64,000 nucleotides of DNA from Litoditis marina. Its lineage: Eukaryota > Nematoda > Chromadorea > Rhabditida > Rhabditidae. Positions 24,072 through 35,930 of this stretch are shown here, one piece after another (the stretch's first letter is position 1; each line of letters opens with the position of its first letter). Position numbers and translations under genes: made by a program. Below the pieces are notes generated by a model. The model had not been told where the DNA came from. It saw nothing but the letters and a program-made list of their open reading frames with translations, and did not search any database. Location of the stretch: positions 10,744,904 through 10,808,903 of the forward strand of contig OZ038439.1 in assembly GCA_964036275.1 (NCBI GenBank), read 5' to 3'.

Positions 24072-24356
24072 TATAAATGTATCTTTTGGGCGATTGCACT
24101 CCTATACTGTGCTGTCGCTCAAGGAATTTGACCAGTTCTATTTCTAAACTTTTCATAAGATAGCAAAATATTTCATGTACAAGAATTCACAAAATTTGCT
24201 GAATTTCTCTGTTATCGAAATAATTTGGGAGTTTTTCGAGACGTTCGGTTGCTTCCCAATTTGTCCTGTTTTTTTCGGAATAAACCCGATTTTGGAAAAA
24301 ATTTAGATTGCAGCGTCTTATATACTATCTGTCTCTCTCCAACTATCTCATATTCC

Positions 24357-24359
24357 GTT

Positions 24360-24392
<33 letters not shown>

Positions 24393-24437
24393 GTTTCTCT
24401 CTCTCTTCTCCTCCTCTTCATTCTCCTTCTCTCTTTA

Positions 24438-24501
<64 letters not shown>

Positions 24502-24512
24502 TCTCTCTCTAA
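24357..24512. repeat. CT microsatellite
   Basis: Long CT run with few interruptions, followed at 24601-24610 by a run of ten C. Confidence 0.95.
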
Positions 24513-24768
24513 CTCCCTCGCCCGCTCCTTTCAAATTCCATATACTTTATTTCGAAATTCCTTCCTCTCTCTCTCCTTTCTCTCAAAACTCTTTCCTCAT
24601 CCCCCCCCCCTCTTGCGGCATTCCATATAGTCTCCATGGACACATAAAACTACCCAATTCACAGATTTATAGCTAAATCATAAACTATAAAGTTGTTTGT
24701 TAGACTATTTCGACTAACTTGTTATTTTATTTTGTCTACATACTGAAATTGAACATGTTTTCCATCAC

Positions 24769-24948
24769 TGGCGGCGTACCATTTTAAAAAACTCATGATA
24801 TACCTCACAAGCTATATCTCACAGGCTTCTGATGGGATGCCATTGATTGTTCTGCTTCAACCTTGGGAGCTCACAAATAGCTCATGAGGTATCTCATAAG
24901 AAACATATTAACTCCACATGAGATTGAAGGGATTTAAACGCCGCCAGA
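24769..24948. mobile_element. MITE family M3 (copy b)
   Basis: Left end CTGGCGGCGTACC and right end AACGCCGCCAG are inverted; inside are CTCATGAGGT and other CATGAG palindromes. Confidence 0.85.
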
Positions 24949-25012
24949 TGTGGTAACTGGTGAGAATCGCTCTTAATAGTGCTTCATTACCTCTGCACTG
25001 CCTATCTCTCTC

Positions 25013-25053
25013 CATTTCTTCCTCTCTCGTTCTTTCTCTCCAACCCTTCGTGA

Positions 25054-25084
<31 letters not shown>

Positions 25085-25192
25085 CCTCTAACCCCCTCTT
25101 CCTTTCCCTCTCTCTCTCTTTCTCTTTCTCTCTCCCTCTAACCCCCTCTTCCTCTCCCCCTCTCTCTCTCTCTCTCTGTCTCCCTCGAATCT
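25013..25192. repeat. CT-rich repeat with internal duplication
   Basis: Interrupted CT repeat; the block CCCTCTAACCCCCTCTTCCT occurs twice (about 25083 and 25134). Confidence 0.9.
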
Positions 25193-25466
25193 CCTCTTGA
25201 TTCCCCATTGTCAGTGTTTTTGTCACCCTTCCGCGCGTTCGTTCAACTGCATTGTCTTCATTTCGAAAAATAGCTATTTCGGATTTCTCTCCAAAATATT
25301 TTTAGCATCTGATTTTCATGATTTTGAAACTCAATGTAATTCTCAGAGAGAGAACTGAACATTTTTCAAGAACTAAATTCGTGTTGATTTACAGCTCGAA
25401 TTTGCTACTATGATCACTAGTCGGTGATTGAGAGGAAACATTAGAGTTCTTGAGTTTTGACACTAT

Positions 25467-25597
25467 ACAGTTAGTCAATTGCACAGTCACGTGAAACATG
25501 CTAAACACAGCAGAACTCAGAAACGTGCAATGAAGAAGTGCACGATGCCTTATTAGAATGCTCAATTTACGTGACTATTCAATTTACTTCTAGTATA
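25467..25597 (-). mobile_element. Repeat family M5 (copy e)
   Basis: Reverse orientation: TACAGTTAGTCAATTGCACA at the left and CAATTTACTTCTAGTATA at the right. Confidence 0.82.
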
Positions 25598-26546
25598 TTC
25601 GTACGCAACAATCTATAGACCTCGCATGTTTAGTATAAACTTTCTCCTTTCTCTCCTTTCTCTCCTTTCCCTTATACTTTCTCTTATACTACGAATTCAT
25701 CACATCATACTGTTTGATCTAATCTCAATTTTTCGTCTCGACTCGACTTATGTCCTCAATTTTCAAATTCCTTTCCCAATAATTTTTTTTTAAAATAATT
25801 TTTAGAAAAAGCCTAAGCCAAGCAGACTTAATTTTCTGCTCGTTATTGATTATTCGAATGAGTCTAGACGAGTTACTATACGACGGCGATCGACCTTTGT
25901 TCTGCAAGGCTACAATTAGATATCACAGTGGCCTCAAGGTGGTTACGGTATTCGCGTTGGAGCGCGGTTGTCGACAACCTAGGGCAACATAAACTCATTC
26001 CATACCCATTTTTCCTAATTCCACTAATTTCACGCTATGTTAATTCCACGCTATGTTGGCGAATACACCAAGTCAAAAAGTCATTTTGCCAGAAACAAGG
26101 AAAACTACAGTTCGCAACAACACAAAACGCATGCACAACAGTCAGCGTTTGCAGCTAGCGTACAACTGGTTCCATTCCTCAAGAGAACCCATTGTTTGCC
26201 ACGGAAACGGAGAAAGAAGGTGCTCGCCCCAATAAGGCTGTAATTACTGTTGCAGAAAACTCAAATTGTGCTGCGACTCAAATAAATCATATCTCAAATA
26301 TACCATGGAAACCGGGGTGTCATACAATGCGATGAATCTGACACAAACTTCATGCAAATCACAGCAACATGAAACTCTCAATGGTGAAAAACAGAACATC
26401 TTGCAGCTAGGTCCTGCTTTTAATCTGTTATTCCATTCCAGTTCCAAGATCGATTGTCCTATATCGACAAGAGATATGACCATCTTCGGAGGTTGACACA
26501 TACGTTGAGGAAAAAGGTCAACGAGTTGGAGGTTGGTTTTGACTTC

Positions 26547-26668
26547 TTAAAGAAGGACGATTATGTGGACCAACCCCTGTCAACGTTCCTTTAAACTGCA
26601 ATTGATGTATTGCAGTTTAAAGGACTGAAGCGTTGCGATTGGACCACATAATCATCCTTCTCTAATTA
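26547..26668. mobile_element. Palindromic MITE, family M1 (copy c)
   Basis: TTAAAGAAGGACGATTATGT at the left, CACATAATCATCCTTCTCTA at the right, TTTAAACTGCAAT and ATTGCAGTTTAAA in the centre. Confidence 0.9.
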
Positions 26669-27169
26669 AATAAACTGTCTAATTAGGCCACGGAGACTTT
26701 TTCACTGATGCGGTATTTCAATGATACAATGACGGTAAAAGACGGAATCGACATCGTTTCGATCCTAATTCAAGGCGAATTTGAGTTTCTTAGAGGGTTC
26801 GGTCATCTTTATTTCAACCCACTCAAAACAATGTAAAACTCTCGTCACTTTCGCCCTTCATGAAAACAAATATTGACTCGGGGTTGCTTCATTTCAATTA
26901 TGTGTTCCAATTTTTTTTGAAGATGCTGGAATATTCCGCAAACCTCTTTCATAGTAACTTGTTCGTACAGTTTCGGTATTCGAGAACTTCAGTTTTTGTT
27001 TAATCAGTTTGAAAATTAGAATGATCATTTGTTTCGTCAGTTTCATCACTACCGGACGTTTCCGGAATCCGAATATTTCAAAACATCGAAGATGATTCAG
27101 AATAGGGTCTAATTTGGGTTATTTGGGGGAATTTCGTTCGAAGTCAACACTGAATAAGAGGCACTGATT

Positions 27170-27480
27170 TGGAAAAGCTCAGAGTTCAGCTAAAATTAGA
27201 GTCGCACTTGAAGGACTTACACACTTAAGAGGGGTTTGTTCGTATTAGAAAAGAGTACTGTACACAATAGTTTCTGCTGTGTAATTCTGGAAGATTTACT
27301 GATCAGGAAAAGCTCAGAGTTAATCGTAAAATATAGTCGCACTTGAAGAAATCACAAACTTAACACGATTTCGTTCGTGTTAGATAGGAGTATTGTACAA
27401 ACTCCTCAACGATTTTTGCTGTGTATTTCTGGAAGTTCGACTGATAGGGAAGAACTCCGAGTTCTTCTATAATTCGAGTT
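27170..27480. repeat. Degenerate tandem repeat, unit about 125 bp
   Basis: GGAAAAGCTCAGAGTT appears at about 27171 and 27306 and in changed form near 27447 (GGGAAGAACTCCGAGTT). Each is followed by a GTCGCACTTGAAG-like segment and a TTCGTTCGTGTTAGA-like segment. Confidence 0.8.
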
Positions 27481-28319
27481 GGAGCTCAAATGAGGCACAA
27501 ATATGAAAACTACAATGATCGATTGCCACATGATGTTAGAAGAACGTATAATGTTCAATTGAATTTGTATTATTGTAGGGGGTTCACAACTTTGGGATTG
27601 AGATTTGAGCTGCGAATGAGAAATAATGGGATCAAACTACAAACACAGTAGAAAAGCACTCAATTACCATATACGCTTAATGTTACTAGATCGATCCCCA
27701 TGAAAAAACTCTTCTCGGGCTTTTTTAAAGTGACCGTTTCTCTATAATTTGGATCGAATAAAAAAAAACATGAAGTCTCAAGATACTGCTTTGATAGTGT
27801 ACTGATGGTCCCTTACTATTACACAAAAAAAGACAAATGAAAATCAGTCGAGAACCAAGCCTTTTATGAGCCAAACTGTCTTAAGGGTTACTGTATCGCA
27901 AAACTTTTGGTCAAAAGATGAATTTGGTTTCAACACACACAACTTTAATCTTAATTAAACCAAAAAGAGACCTAGATAACTGAAACATTTTTAAATATGT
28001 CAGTTGTTACGTGATTGAGTTTATTATACGTTTCACGGACGTTTTGCGGACAATTTGTGCGCGTCTCCATGAAAATAGGTACGTGATGTGTCTTCCGCGT
28101 TGCGGCCGTACTCAAATTTGCTCAAAAAAAAAGCCCAAGTTGCGGAATTTTTCACTAATTCTGGCGGTTTTGTCCATTTTTCGTCCCTATGTGTCCACTG
28201 ATAACTCGAATCATCAAATTAAAGAGGTACGGTCCCTTTAACACGAGAATTACAGAACACATTGTCATTATCATTAAAAGTACATTATTAGTTTATTATT
28301 TATCGATTTTCAGGATATA

Positions 28320-31300
28320 ATGCGTTTGGACAACGACGAAGAGAACATGGAGACAATTCAGAAGCTTTTGGAAGAAATTCGGGTGGAAAAACAAAAAATG
28401 CGCGACGAGTCGAAAATTATTCGAGGCGAACTCAGCCAGGCCATGTACAATGAGGATCTCAGGTTGGTTGGGGTTATCGATTTATTTGAGATCAAAACAA
28501 AAACAAGGAAGTTTTCGTAATTTTGTGAAAAGTTACGATTGAGTCGTTAACGGAATATTAAAGTTGTGAGAAAAGTATTCAAGGCTACTTCTTGTTTGAA
28601 TGGTCAGAAATCAACTTTTTCATTTCTGTAGAGTAAAATTCAGGATTCTCTTGTCCACTGGTGTTTTAATGTTTACAATTTCGGTTTCACAAATATCATT
28701 TTAGTTCAGTCCTGTTCTCTTTGTTCAGTATTCACGTTATGTCTTCACTCCTACCATTTTTTTCACTCCTTTCGGACCAAAATCAATTGAAATGTATGAA
28801 TCAAACACTGTGAACGTCGAAATTTAATGCGATTATCACGCGTTAGTCTTTCACGTCTCCTGTGATTTTTTGAATAAGCAACCTGTTCAAATTCAAGGAT
28901 TCTTGAACCTTGAAGCGTGAAATATTCCAGTGTTTTCTTCTTTCTGTTTTCACCAGTATAACAAATGCACTTCTTACAGAGGTCAGGCTGAGCCATAATG
29001 AATATGCGTAGGGGAAGTGTGTCTAAAACTGACACGCGATGGATTTGTCCTGTAAGTGTCTAACTGTATGCGTCTCTTAAGTTTGTACAGTCTATAATTT
29101 AATTGGGGTGACCTTTTCTAGAAAAAAAGCCTCGCGCCTCAATGAAAGAACATCACCAGCTATGAACTGCTTGATGAAACTTCGAAAAGTGTATGCATGA
29201 ATAATATTTATTGAAGGATATTTAATACGTTCATTGAACGTTATTGATTACCAACTGATTATCATCATTATTATCATTAGGTAACTAACAAATCTATACA
29301 AAAGTCGGTAACTAAGAAAAAACGCTCTAAAAGTTTGGTCTCATGCATACTGTGAACTAATTGAGCAGCCCTCTCATGGTCTACTTGTTAAATTCAGAAG
29401 TTGTGCTATAAACACTCAGAAGGAATGCATATTATGCAATTATGCTAATAATGTGTGAGTTTATTCTTACAGAGACTAAAACCGTACACACTCTCTGTTC
29501 AATACTTACTTGAAAAAAGTTCTGATCGCTTTTCGTATTAGGATAGCAGTAGCAGTAAGCAGACAGAGAGAAGATTGCAAGATAGTGCGACTGCAACTTT
29601 TGGTAGTCATACTGTAGGAGTCTCAGTTGTAATGGAAAATAATATACTCTCTCATGTCAGTCTATCTGTGGCACACTCTGTTTGTCAGTTCTCACTTCAG
29701 AAGTTGGGAAACCATTTGACTTCTACTGAAAGGATGTCAGATGTACCAGACTACGTTTTGAGCAATTCAGATTACGTTTTGAGCAATAGCACGTGAAATT
29801 TGAAGAAACACAAGAGATCATTTTGTCATCATGCGTTTCTTCTCTAAGTGCACTGTACTGTAAGTCTGTAAGGTCACATACGCGTGCAACATTGCTAGTT
29901 TCTCGACAAAGTAGGAGTTAGCGTCAGAAAACACTAAAAAGTTTGAAGATTTTACTACATGTACTTGTACAACGCTAGCTAAAAACTGGCGATATGTCAC
30001 ATTTGAAACATATTACAGAATAGTTTCGAAAACTATATAGAGTATTCTCTTATTGCGCAGCAGAATAGTTTATATACATTATCGTGACATGATGAAAGGT
30101 GTGCAATGTCAAAATTCCTTTGTGTGTATCATTTGAGGTATAGCAAGTAGGTTTCATCTAATTTCATTGATTGGCTTGGACGTGATCCGTGGATAGCAAG
30201 ATAACGATAGTGCATAACACATCCATAACTGAAACGGTGGCCGTCTCATGATTCTTTTTTGGAAGTATTGTAATGAAAGATGAATGGATACAACTGCTTG
30301 TATATTTGTAAGAATTCCAATAAAACGTCGTAACATTTAATCAACCTGTTAGCAAACTTCCGAATACCAAACACTAATGGCACCTCGAATTACTAGTAGA
30401 AATTAGGATTGCTATATAAGACTGACAAATACTGTGCTGTTCCCTCAAATCTACTGTCTCGTAGTTTGTACGCTATATGTCGGTGAACAACAAAAGTAAC
30501 GGTGAACAAAAGTAACGGGGTAGTAACGGAGTACAAAAGTAACGGAGATTTACAAAAAAACGGAGATTTATTATCATTTAGTAACCTAAGCGTCAATAGC
30601 GTGTAAACGCATTAATACGAACAATTTAGTGTGAATGTGTTTAGGAACGTTTTCCGCACTCTTGGTCGTGCTTCAGCCAGCTAGCTTTCAAAAACTTTCT
30701 TAAATAATCCGTTACTTTTGTAAAACTCCGTTACTTTTGTAGTCCGTTACTATCTCGTTACTTTTGTTCGCCGTTACTTTTGTTGTTGGCCCTATATGTC
30801 ACTGTTGATTGGAAAAGTGAGATTGATAGGAGACAACATACAGAGACTAGTTGGAGCAGCCGTATCAAAACCTAGCAAGATTTGTGCAAAAAGGTGTGCA
30901 AAAGCCGAAATAACTTATGAAACACAAAACTGTTTGAGACCTTTCTGTATTTGGCAGGCAATGTAGTCTGTTGTCTGTATTCATGCAATCTCATTACTTT
31001 CACGGATATCTAGAGATTAGAAAAGAATTCAACTGGACTACTATGAACAAGGGTGTAGAATCAGTCTAGTATGAATGGGTGATGGAAAGAGACATGATGG
31101 AATCAAGTGTGTGTGTTGAGGTTCATCTATCGTGATACCCTTTCAACGAATTTGGTACTACAGAATTAAAACAGTAACTCTAAATCCGTCATTCACAAAT
31201 TTTCATGAGAATCATAATCAAAATAGCATTATATTGAAAGTAGTTAAATCTATCTCTGAAATACTTAATTTTATATGAAATAACAGATTATAAGCAATTT

Positions 31301-32509
31301 TTGAATTTTTCAAAACCTGTACTGCGTTTACAAAAAGAAAAAAAATAAATTCTAAGGTTATACTACAACTTGAGATCACAGTACTCCTCAAAACGGGGCG
31401 GATAACGCGTACAACTTTATAATTGATCTTAAGTGTATCATACCGAGTCGAATGACACCATTCTCGCCTTATTTTGTTCATTTTGAAAAATTTCAATCTG
31501 AACTGTGTGTCATGCTTGTTTGTATTGTAAGTTCACTCTTGCGCACCATGGTGGCCGATGGTGACCTCAATTAACGAGAGAGAGCCAAAACTGGGGGGAC
31601 TCGGGGGGGAGTTGTCCTAAGTCCGTTTTAACCCCAATATTTCAGTTACAATCCCTTATGAGTTTTGCATGAAAAAACAGTTTTTATAGATCGAAGATAC
31701 TGAACTTCATCGATCAGTTCGAGCAGTGGTGGCAAGACGATTCACCGTTAGTCTAACTATTGTCACTGTGTCGGCTTTTTATTTTGCTGTGTCGTCTTCT
31801 GTGTTCGGCATGCCATATGTGCGCTGTTTCAACTGTCTGTAACCTTTTACTTTATGAGGCTTGCTGTTTCCAGGCATATGTAGTGTACCCTGTCCCTTGC
31901 TGTTTTTAGTTTGATCTCGTTCCTTTTTGATCACAATTAGTAAGTAATGGCCAATACCGAGATCACACTACAACAAAAATTGATCACTCCCCACTCGCTT
32001 CAACTTCGCTAACTACCGGGGTGCCCAAAGTGATGCTTGTTCACGTTCCAGACAACATAGGGCCTAATGTAGCAGTTGTAGTTTGGTCTCGTACACGCCA
32101 ACATTCACAAATGGACCGAGAAACAACGAGTTCGAACTACAAACACAGCGGGATAGAGCGACAATACGCCGCATTGGCCACCTCGAGAAAAAAAGCCTCA
32201 TTTTTCATGTAATTCTCACGACGATGAACTGTTTCATACGCTTTCAGTTGGGTATTCGAAATTTAGCATCAGCTGTCCCAACAAATCAGCTCCACACAAA
32301 GTTGAACTTCTCTTGACAAAGCGCATGAGTACCAAATTTGAAAGGTCAAAACGGTATACTGAATTTTTTCCAGGAAACACATGACTGGCGAGCATCGTCG
32401 AGCCGAGGAGGAGAAACAGAAAAAAGAGGAGGGCGCGAGTCAGGGAGAAGAGGTCGTCTACACACCGACATCCAGCGAGGGACTGCCCTATAAGGAGACC
32501 AACTTCTGA
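28320..32509 (+). CDS. Small charged coiled-coil protein
   Basis: Exons 28320-28462, 31690-31746 and 32374-32509 join in phase to 111 residues. I do not recognise the family. Residues about 1-47 are rich in Glu, Lys, Arg and Asp with heptad-like leucine/isoleucine spacing (ETIQKLLEEIRVEKQKMRD), suggesting a coiled coil. The middle exon encodes KILNFIDQFEQWWQDD, with two adjacent tryptophans. The C-terminal part is a charged helix (HRRAEEEKQKKEEG) then a flexible tail ending ETNF. No signal peptide or membrane segment, so probably intracellular. The first coding exon has an acceptor (TTTTCAG) six bases before the ATG, so there is an upstream exon. An open segment ending at 28229 before GTACGG would join in frame and could add N-terminal residues; the start is therefore uncertain. 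Introns are 3.2 kb and 0.6 kb. Confidence 0.75.
28463..31689 (+). other. Intron 1 (3.2 kb) of the coiled-coil gene
   Basis: AT-rich, no exon recognised inside. It contains a 21-bp duplication (GATTACGTTTTGAGCAAT-type) at about 29749-29790 and an inverted-repeat element at 30470-30800 (listed). A short G-rich run (GGGGGGACTCGGGGGGGAG) lies at about 31593. Confidence 0.6.
30470..30800. mobile_element. Inverted-repeat element with GTTACTTTTGT units
   Basis: Left part repeats ACAAAAGTAACGG several times; right part repeats CCGTTACTTTTGT. The outer flanks are CTATATGTCGGTGAACAAC and GTTGTTGGCCCTATATGTCA, the latter sharing CTATATGTC as a direct flank. Confidence 0.8.
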
Positions 32510-33793
32510 GAAAAACGTAAAGAAATTTCGGTAAAAGTTGCTATTACAACCATTAAACTATAGTACCAGTAATGAATGGTCATGTGAAACCTGAAACACA
32601 TTGAATAAGGCGCATTTCCGACTGTAGCACTTAATTTTTGATTACAGAAAACACACGTTTGAAAGTTGTTGTTATTGTGAAGTATAGTGGAGTATAGTGT
32701 TGTAGTAGTAAATATGTCTGGGTCACGTGTAACGTAAGTAAAAATTGTTGACTGAGTCGTGCATGTCACCTTTCGGTGATCCTCTTCAAGTCCTAATTCG
32801 AATACTGAGTGCCACAATGAACGTGACATGTTTTTTGAAAACCAAATAGTTATTGTGTACGTAACGAATGCCCATACATTTTGTACATAAAGACTCGTAT
32901 TTGATATATTGGGTAAATGTGAGCTAATTTGAAGTGAGAGCATCATTTCTTCCTAGTCCAATATTTAGATTTTATGGCTTGACAATTTATGCGTGTTTGT
33001 AAATGTAACTTATTAGTATATTCTTGTATAAGAAGCTCATTGTGATAACTCGCTAGTCAGTCTGCTCGTCGAATAATATTCAGTTTTATGTTATTCTTGC
33101 CTTTATTTCATAAGTTTTGTGAAAATGATGATTGAAATATGTAGTTCCGGCCATTGATAAATGAACTGATATAAAACTGTACAATTGACCTACTCGGACC
33201 GAGGTGTCCAACACGTAAGACATAAATCTTGTTGTATGGTGAGTGCCAAGTTTATAAGTTTCGGTTTCTCTCGGAATCGAGCCTGCGAGCAAGAGATTCC
33301 TAGCGGTGCGCTAACCACTGCGCTATTAGAGCACATAATGGGCAGGCTTTGGAACCGAAGACATGTGTACGTACACATCGGAAAGTGAGATATACAGTAC
33401 GCTCTGTCACATAGGATAATCGAGATTTAGGAAGAGGAAGGAAAATAAACCTTTTCGGCTCTGCGCAAACTCTTTGTCTATTACAAACCTTAGTCAACTA
33501 GGCATGTAAATCATTTTGATATTAGAATTATAAACTTTAACTAATTTTTGTTGTGTATTTATCTAGTTTAGAAATAATTTTTTTAGAAGCATTGAAGACA
33601 CATATGCTGCCAAATGAAAATAATAACACCCCAATACAAAAAGGTTTATGGAACTGGGACAAAATCTAGGCTGAGTGATGCTTGTGAGGGGCAGCCAAGG
33701 GTCCAGCCTGGAAAAAAGTAATTGCGGAGAAAAACAACTGTTTGCATGTTTTTTTATAAAGGGAAACGGCAGAAAACCTCAAGAAAAATTGCT
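32510..33793. other. Intergenic region
   Basis: Lies between the convergent 3' ends of the coiled-coil gene and the lysine-rich secreted protein gene. Apart from one tRNA-like repeat copy, nothing was recognised. Confidence 0.55.
33235..33405 (-). repeat. tRNA-like TATAGT repeat, copy 5 (5' truncated)
   Basis: On the minus strand the tRNA-like part and tail are present (box B GGCTCGATTCC), but the head before GTGTACGTACAC-type sequence is interrupted by unrelated sequence after the ACTGTATATCTCACTTTCC block. Confidence 0.82.
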
Positions 33794-35892
33794 TTATAAA
33801 CGAACCGATTTTACGAGGCTCTTCTTGAAGACGTTGCGGTTGGCTGCGTGATGGGCCGCCTTGCCGCTGTTCTGAAATAACACAACGATAACTCCTTGAT
33901 AAACTGCTATCAAACTTATTAATAAAACAAATTAAATTTGTTCAACATGATGAATTTTGAAAAAAAAATTACCACAAACAGAAAAAATAACATAAAAATA
34001 GCTTTACTGTGACCTCAATAACTTTGTCTAAATCTAACGCTTAACGCTATCGTTTCAATAGTGAAGTGTTGTAAAGTTTTCTACTCTTACAACTTTATTT
34101 CATGTACTGGAGAAACAAATAAATGTCACCAACCTTGAACTGATTGAAGTTTCCCTTCAAGGGCTGAGCGTGGGCAGAGTGAGAGGGAGAGGGAGCGGGA
34201 TGGCTTGTACGAATGTGCTGGACGTGGTGCTGAACATTCAATTTTTTTGTTTATAGTATTTGTCAAAAGGCAGGCAGCATACTGTATGTTTCAAATATTG
34301 CTGTGTACAAACATTCGGTTGTGCTATGTAAGAGCTTCCAGTAATAGATTAGTCCCACTTTTCATTACAGTAGTTTCAGCGCTTATATGAAGAGAACAAA
34401 TAAAATGTGAACGTAATTATTTATAACAGTATTCTCAGAAATCAGAAACTTTAACGATTCTCACGAATTTCACTGAAAACTGACCGGCTGCACGGGACGG
34501 TTCTTGAGAACTTTGGCGCTAGGGGCGTGGTGGACCTTGCTGCTGGTCTGGAAACAATACAGTAGACATAGTTGAATGAGAACATTTCCAGTTCCCTTTG
34601 TGACTTTTGCCAAGCGCGCTGCGCGCATGTGTATGAGAAAAGTGTTATCTACTAATGAGAACAGCCCAATCGGCATATGGATTGTTAAATGTTCGAAATG
34701 CCTAGGTGACTAAGGGTTGTAATAGACAAATTATTTGGGTTTGCACAGGCAAACTCTTTACTATAACATCATAGGTACTCGATTGTATTTGTACTATTTT
34801 ATTCAATGGTGCATGGTGCACGGTCATACTAAAAAGTGAAGGTTTCTCCGGTTTGTGCTACCTGAAGTCCCGTTATCTGTGAAAAATGAAGAGTTTGAGC
34901 CCGGACGGTTAGGTATAGTCGTCGCCAACGGCAACGGACTTGCCGGTTATGTGCTTTAATAGCGCAGTGGTTTGCGCCCTACTACGAAACTTTTGTTCGC
35001 AGGTTCGATTCCGGCAAGAGACAGAAATATATAAATTTGGCATTCACTATATCGCTACAGCTATAGCCCTATAGCCCGCTCACGAACCCAGGAAGCTAGT
35101 TTACCCGGCAGACTGGAACAAATTAATACTATTCGTTTAGATTTCCAAATTGCTTCGACTCCGTGATGGAGAAAGTCTCCAGAAAGGTCTCAAAATGTTA
35201 AAAAAAACGTGAAAAGGTTCAGTTTCACCTTGAGCTTGGCAGCCATACGATGAAGCTTCATGTTCTCCTCGACTCTCTTGTTCTCGAGCTTGATCTGTAA
35301 AAAACAATATGGAAAAATGAAACAAACAAACTATAATTTCAATCCTGTTGATCAATTCTTTAAATTTTGCGAGAGATAATTATGGATTCTAATTAGCTAT
35401 AGTCCAAATATTTCTACTGATACTCCTACAGTATACTTGTGAAAGTAATTTTTGAAAATGTTCGTAACAGGAAATGATAATCATATGGATAGCAGCGAAC
35501 ACTTTACCTTTTCGATAACATTTACTTTATTTGAAAAGGACGGAACGTCTCAGTAGAAATAAAAAAAGGTATGATTTACCTTCTCAGCCTCAGCCTTGGG
35601 CACCCAGACGAAACGAGCACGAACCTTGGTGGTAGCCTGGAAGGATGAAGATGAATGAGGAAATGGTCTGTTTGAAAGAGAGAAAGAGAGAAAGAGAAAG
35701 GATAGGTGTAGAGAGTGATTAATGTGAAAGCTACCGAATAGTATAGAAAAGAAAAAGGGAGAGGAAGGAGGAAGAAGAAAGAAAAGGAGAAAAATGAAGA
35801 GAGAAACAGAGAGTGTGGAGAAAGAAAAAGAAAGAGAAGGAGAAAAAGGGAGAGAAATAGAGAGAGAAATAGAGACGAAGGGAGAGAGAGAT

Positions 35893-35930
<38 letters not shown>

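Larger units (their letters stand above)
21765..24335. mobile_element. Large inverted-repeat element carrying two inverted satellite arrays
   Basis: The segment 21777-21850 and the segment 24245-24330 are inverted copies of each other (GACGCTGCAATCTAAA on the left, TTTAGATTGCAGCGTC on the right; also GAGAAAACAGGACAA and TTGTCCTGTTTTTTTC). Inside them sit the two 31-bp satellite arrays in opposite orientation. The 1.5-kb centre (22260-23815) has no recognisable gene. The true outer ends may lie further out: CATTCCATATAG at about 24618 echoes CATATTCCATATAAG at 21771. Confidence 0.75.
25193..28010. other. Gene-poor region with degenerate repeats
   Basis: No convincing exon. Contents: family M5 and M1 copies (listed), a degenerate tandem repeat at 27170-27480 (listed), and short ATCAAACTACAAACACAG motifs (27632-27650) that recur at the edges of small repeats elsewhere in the window. 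Confidence 0.55.

Noticed and set aside
25928..25990. Possible tRNA-derived sequence (GGCCTCAAGGTGGTTACGG)
   Set aside because: Some likeness to an A-box region but no B box follows; not enough to call.
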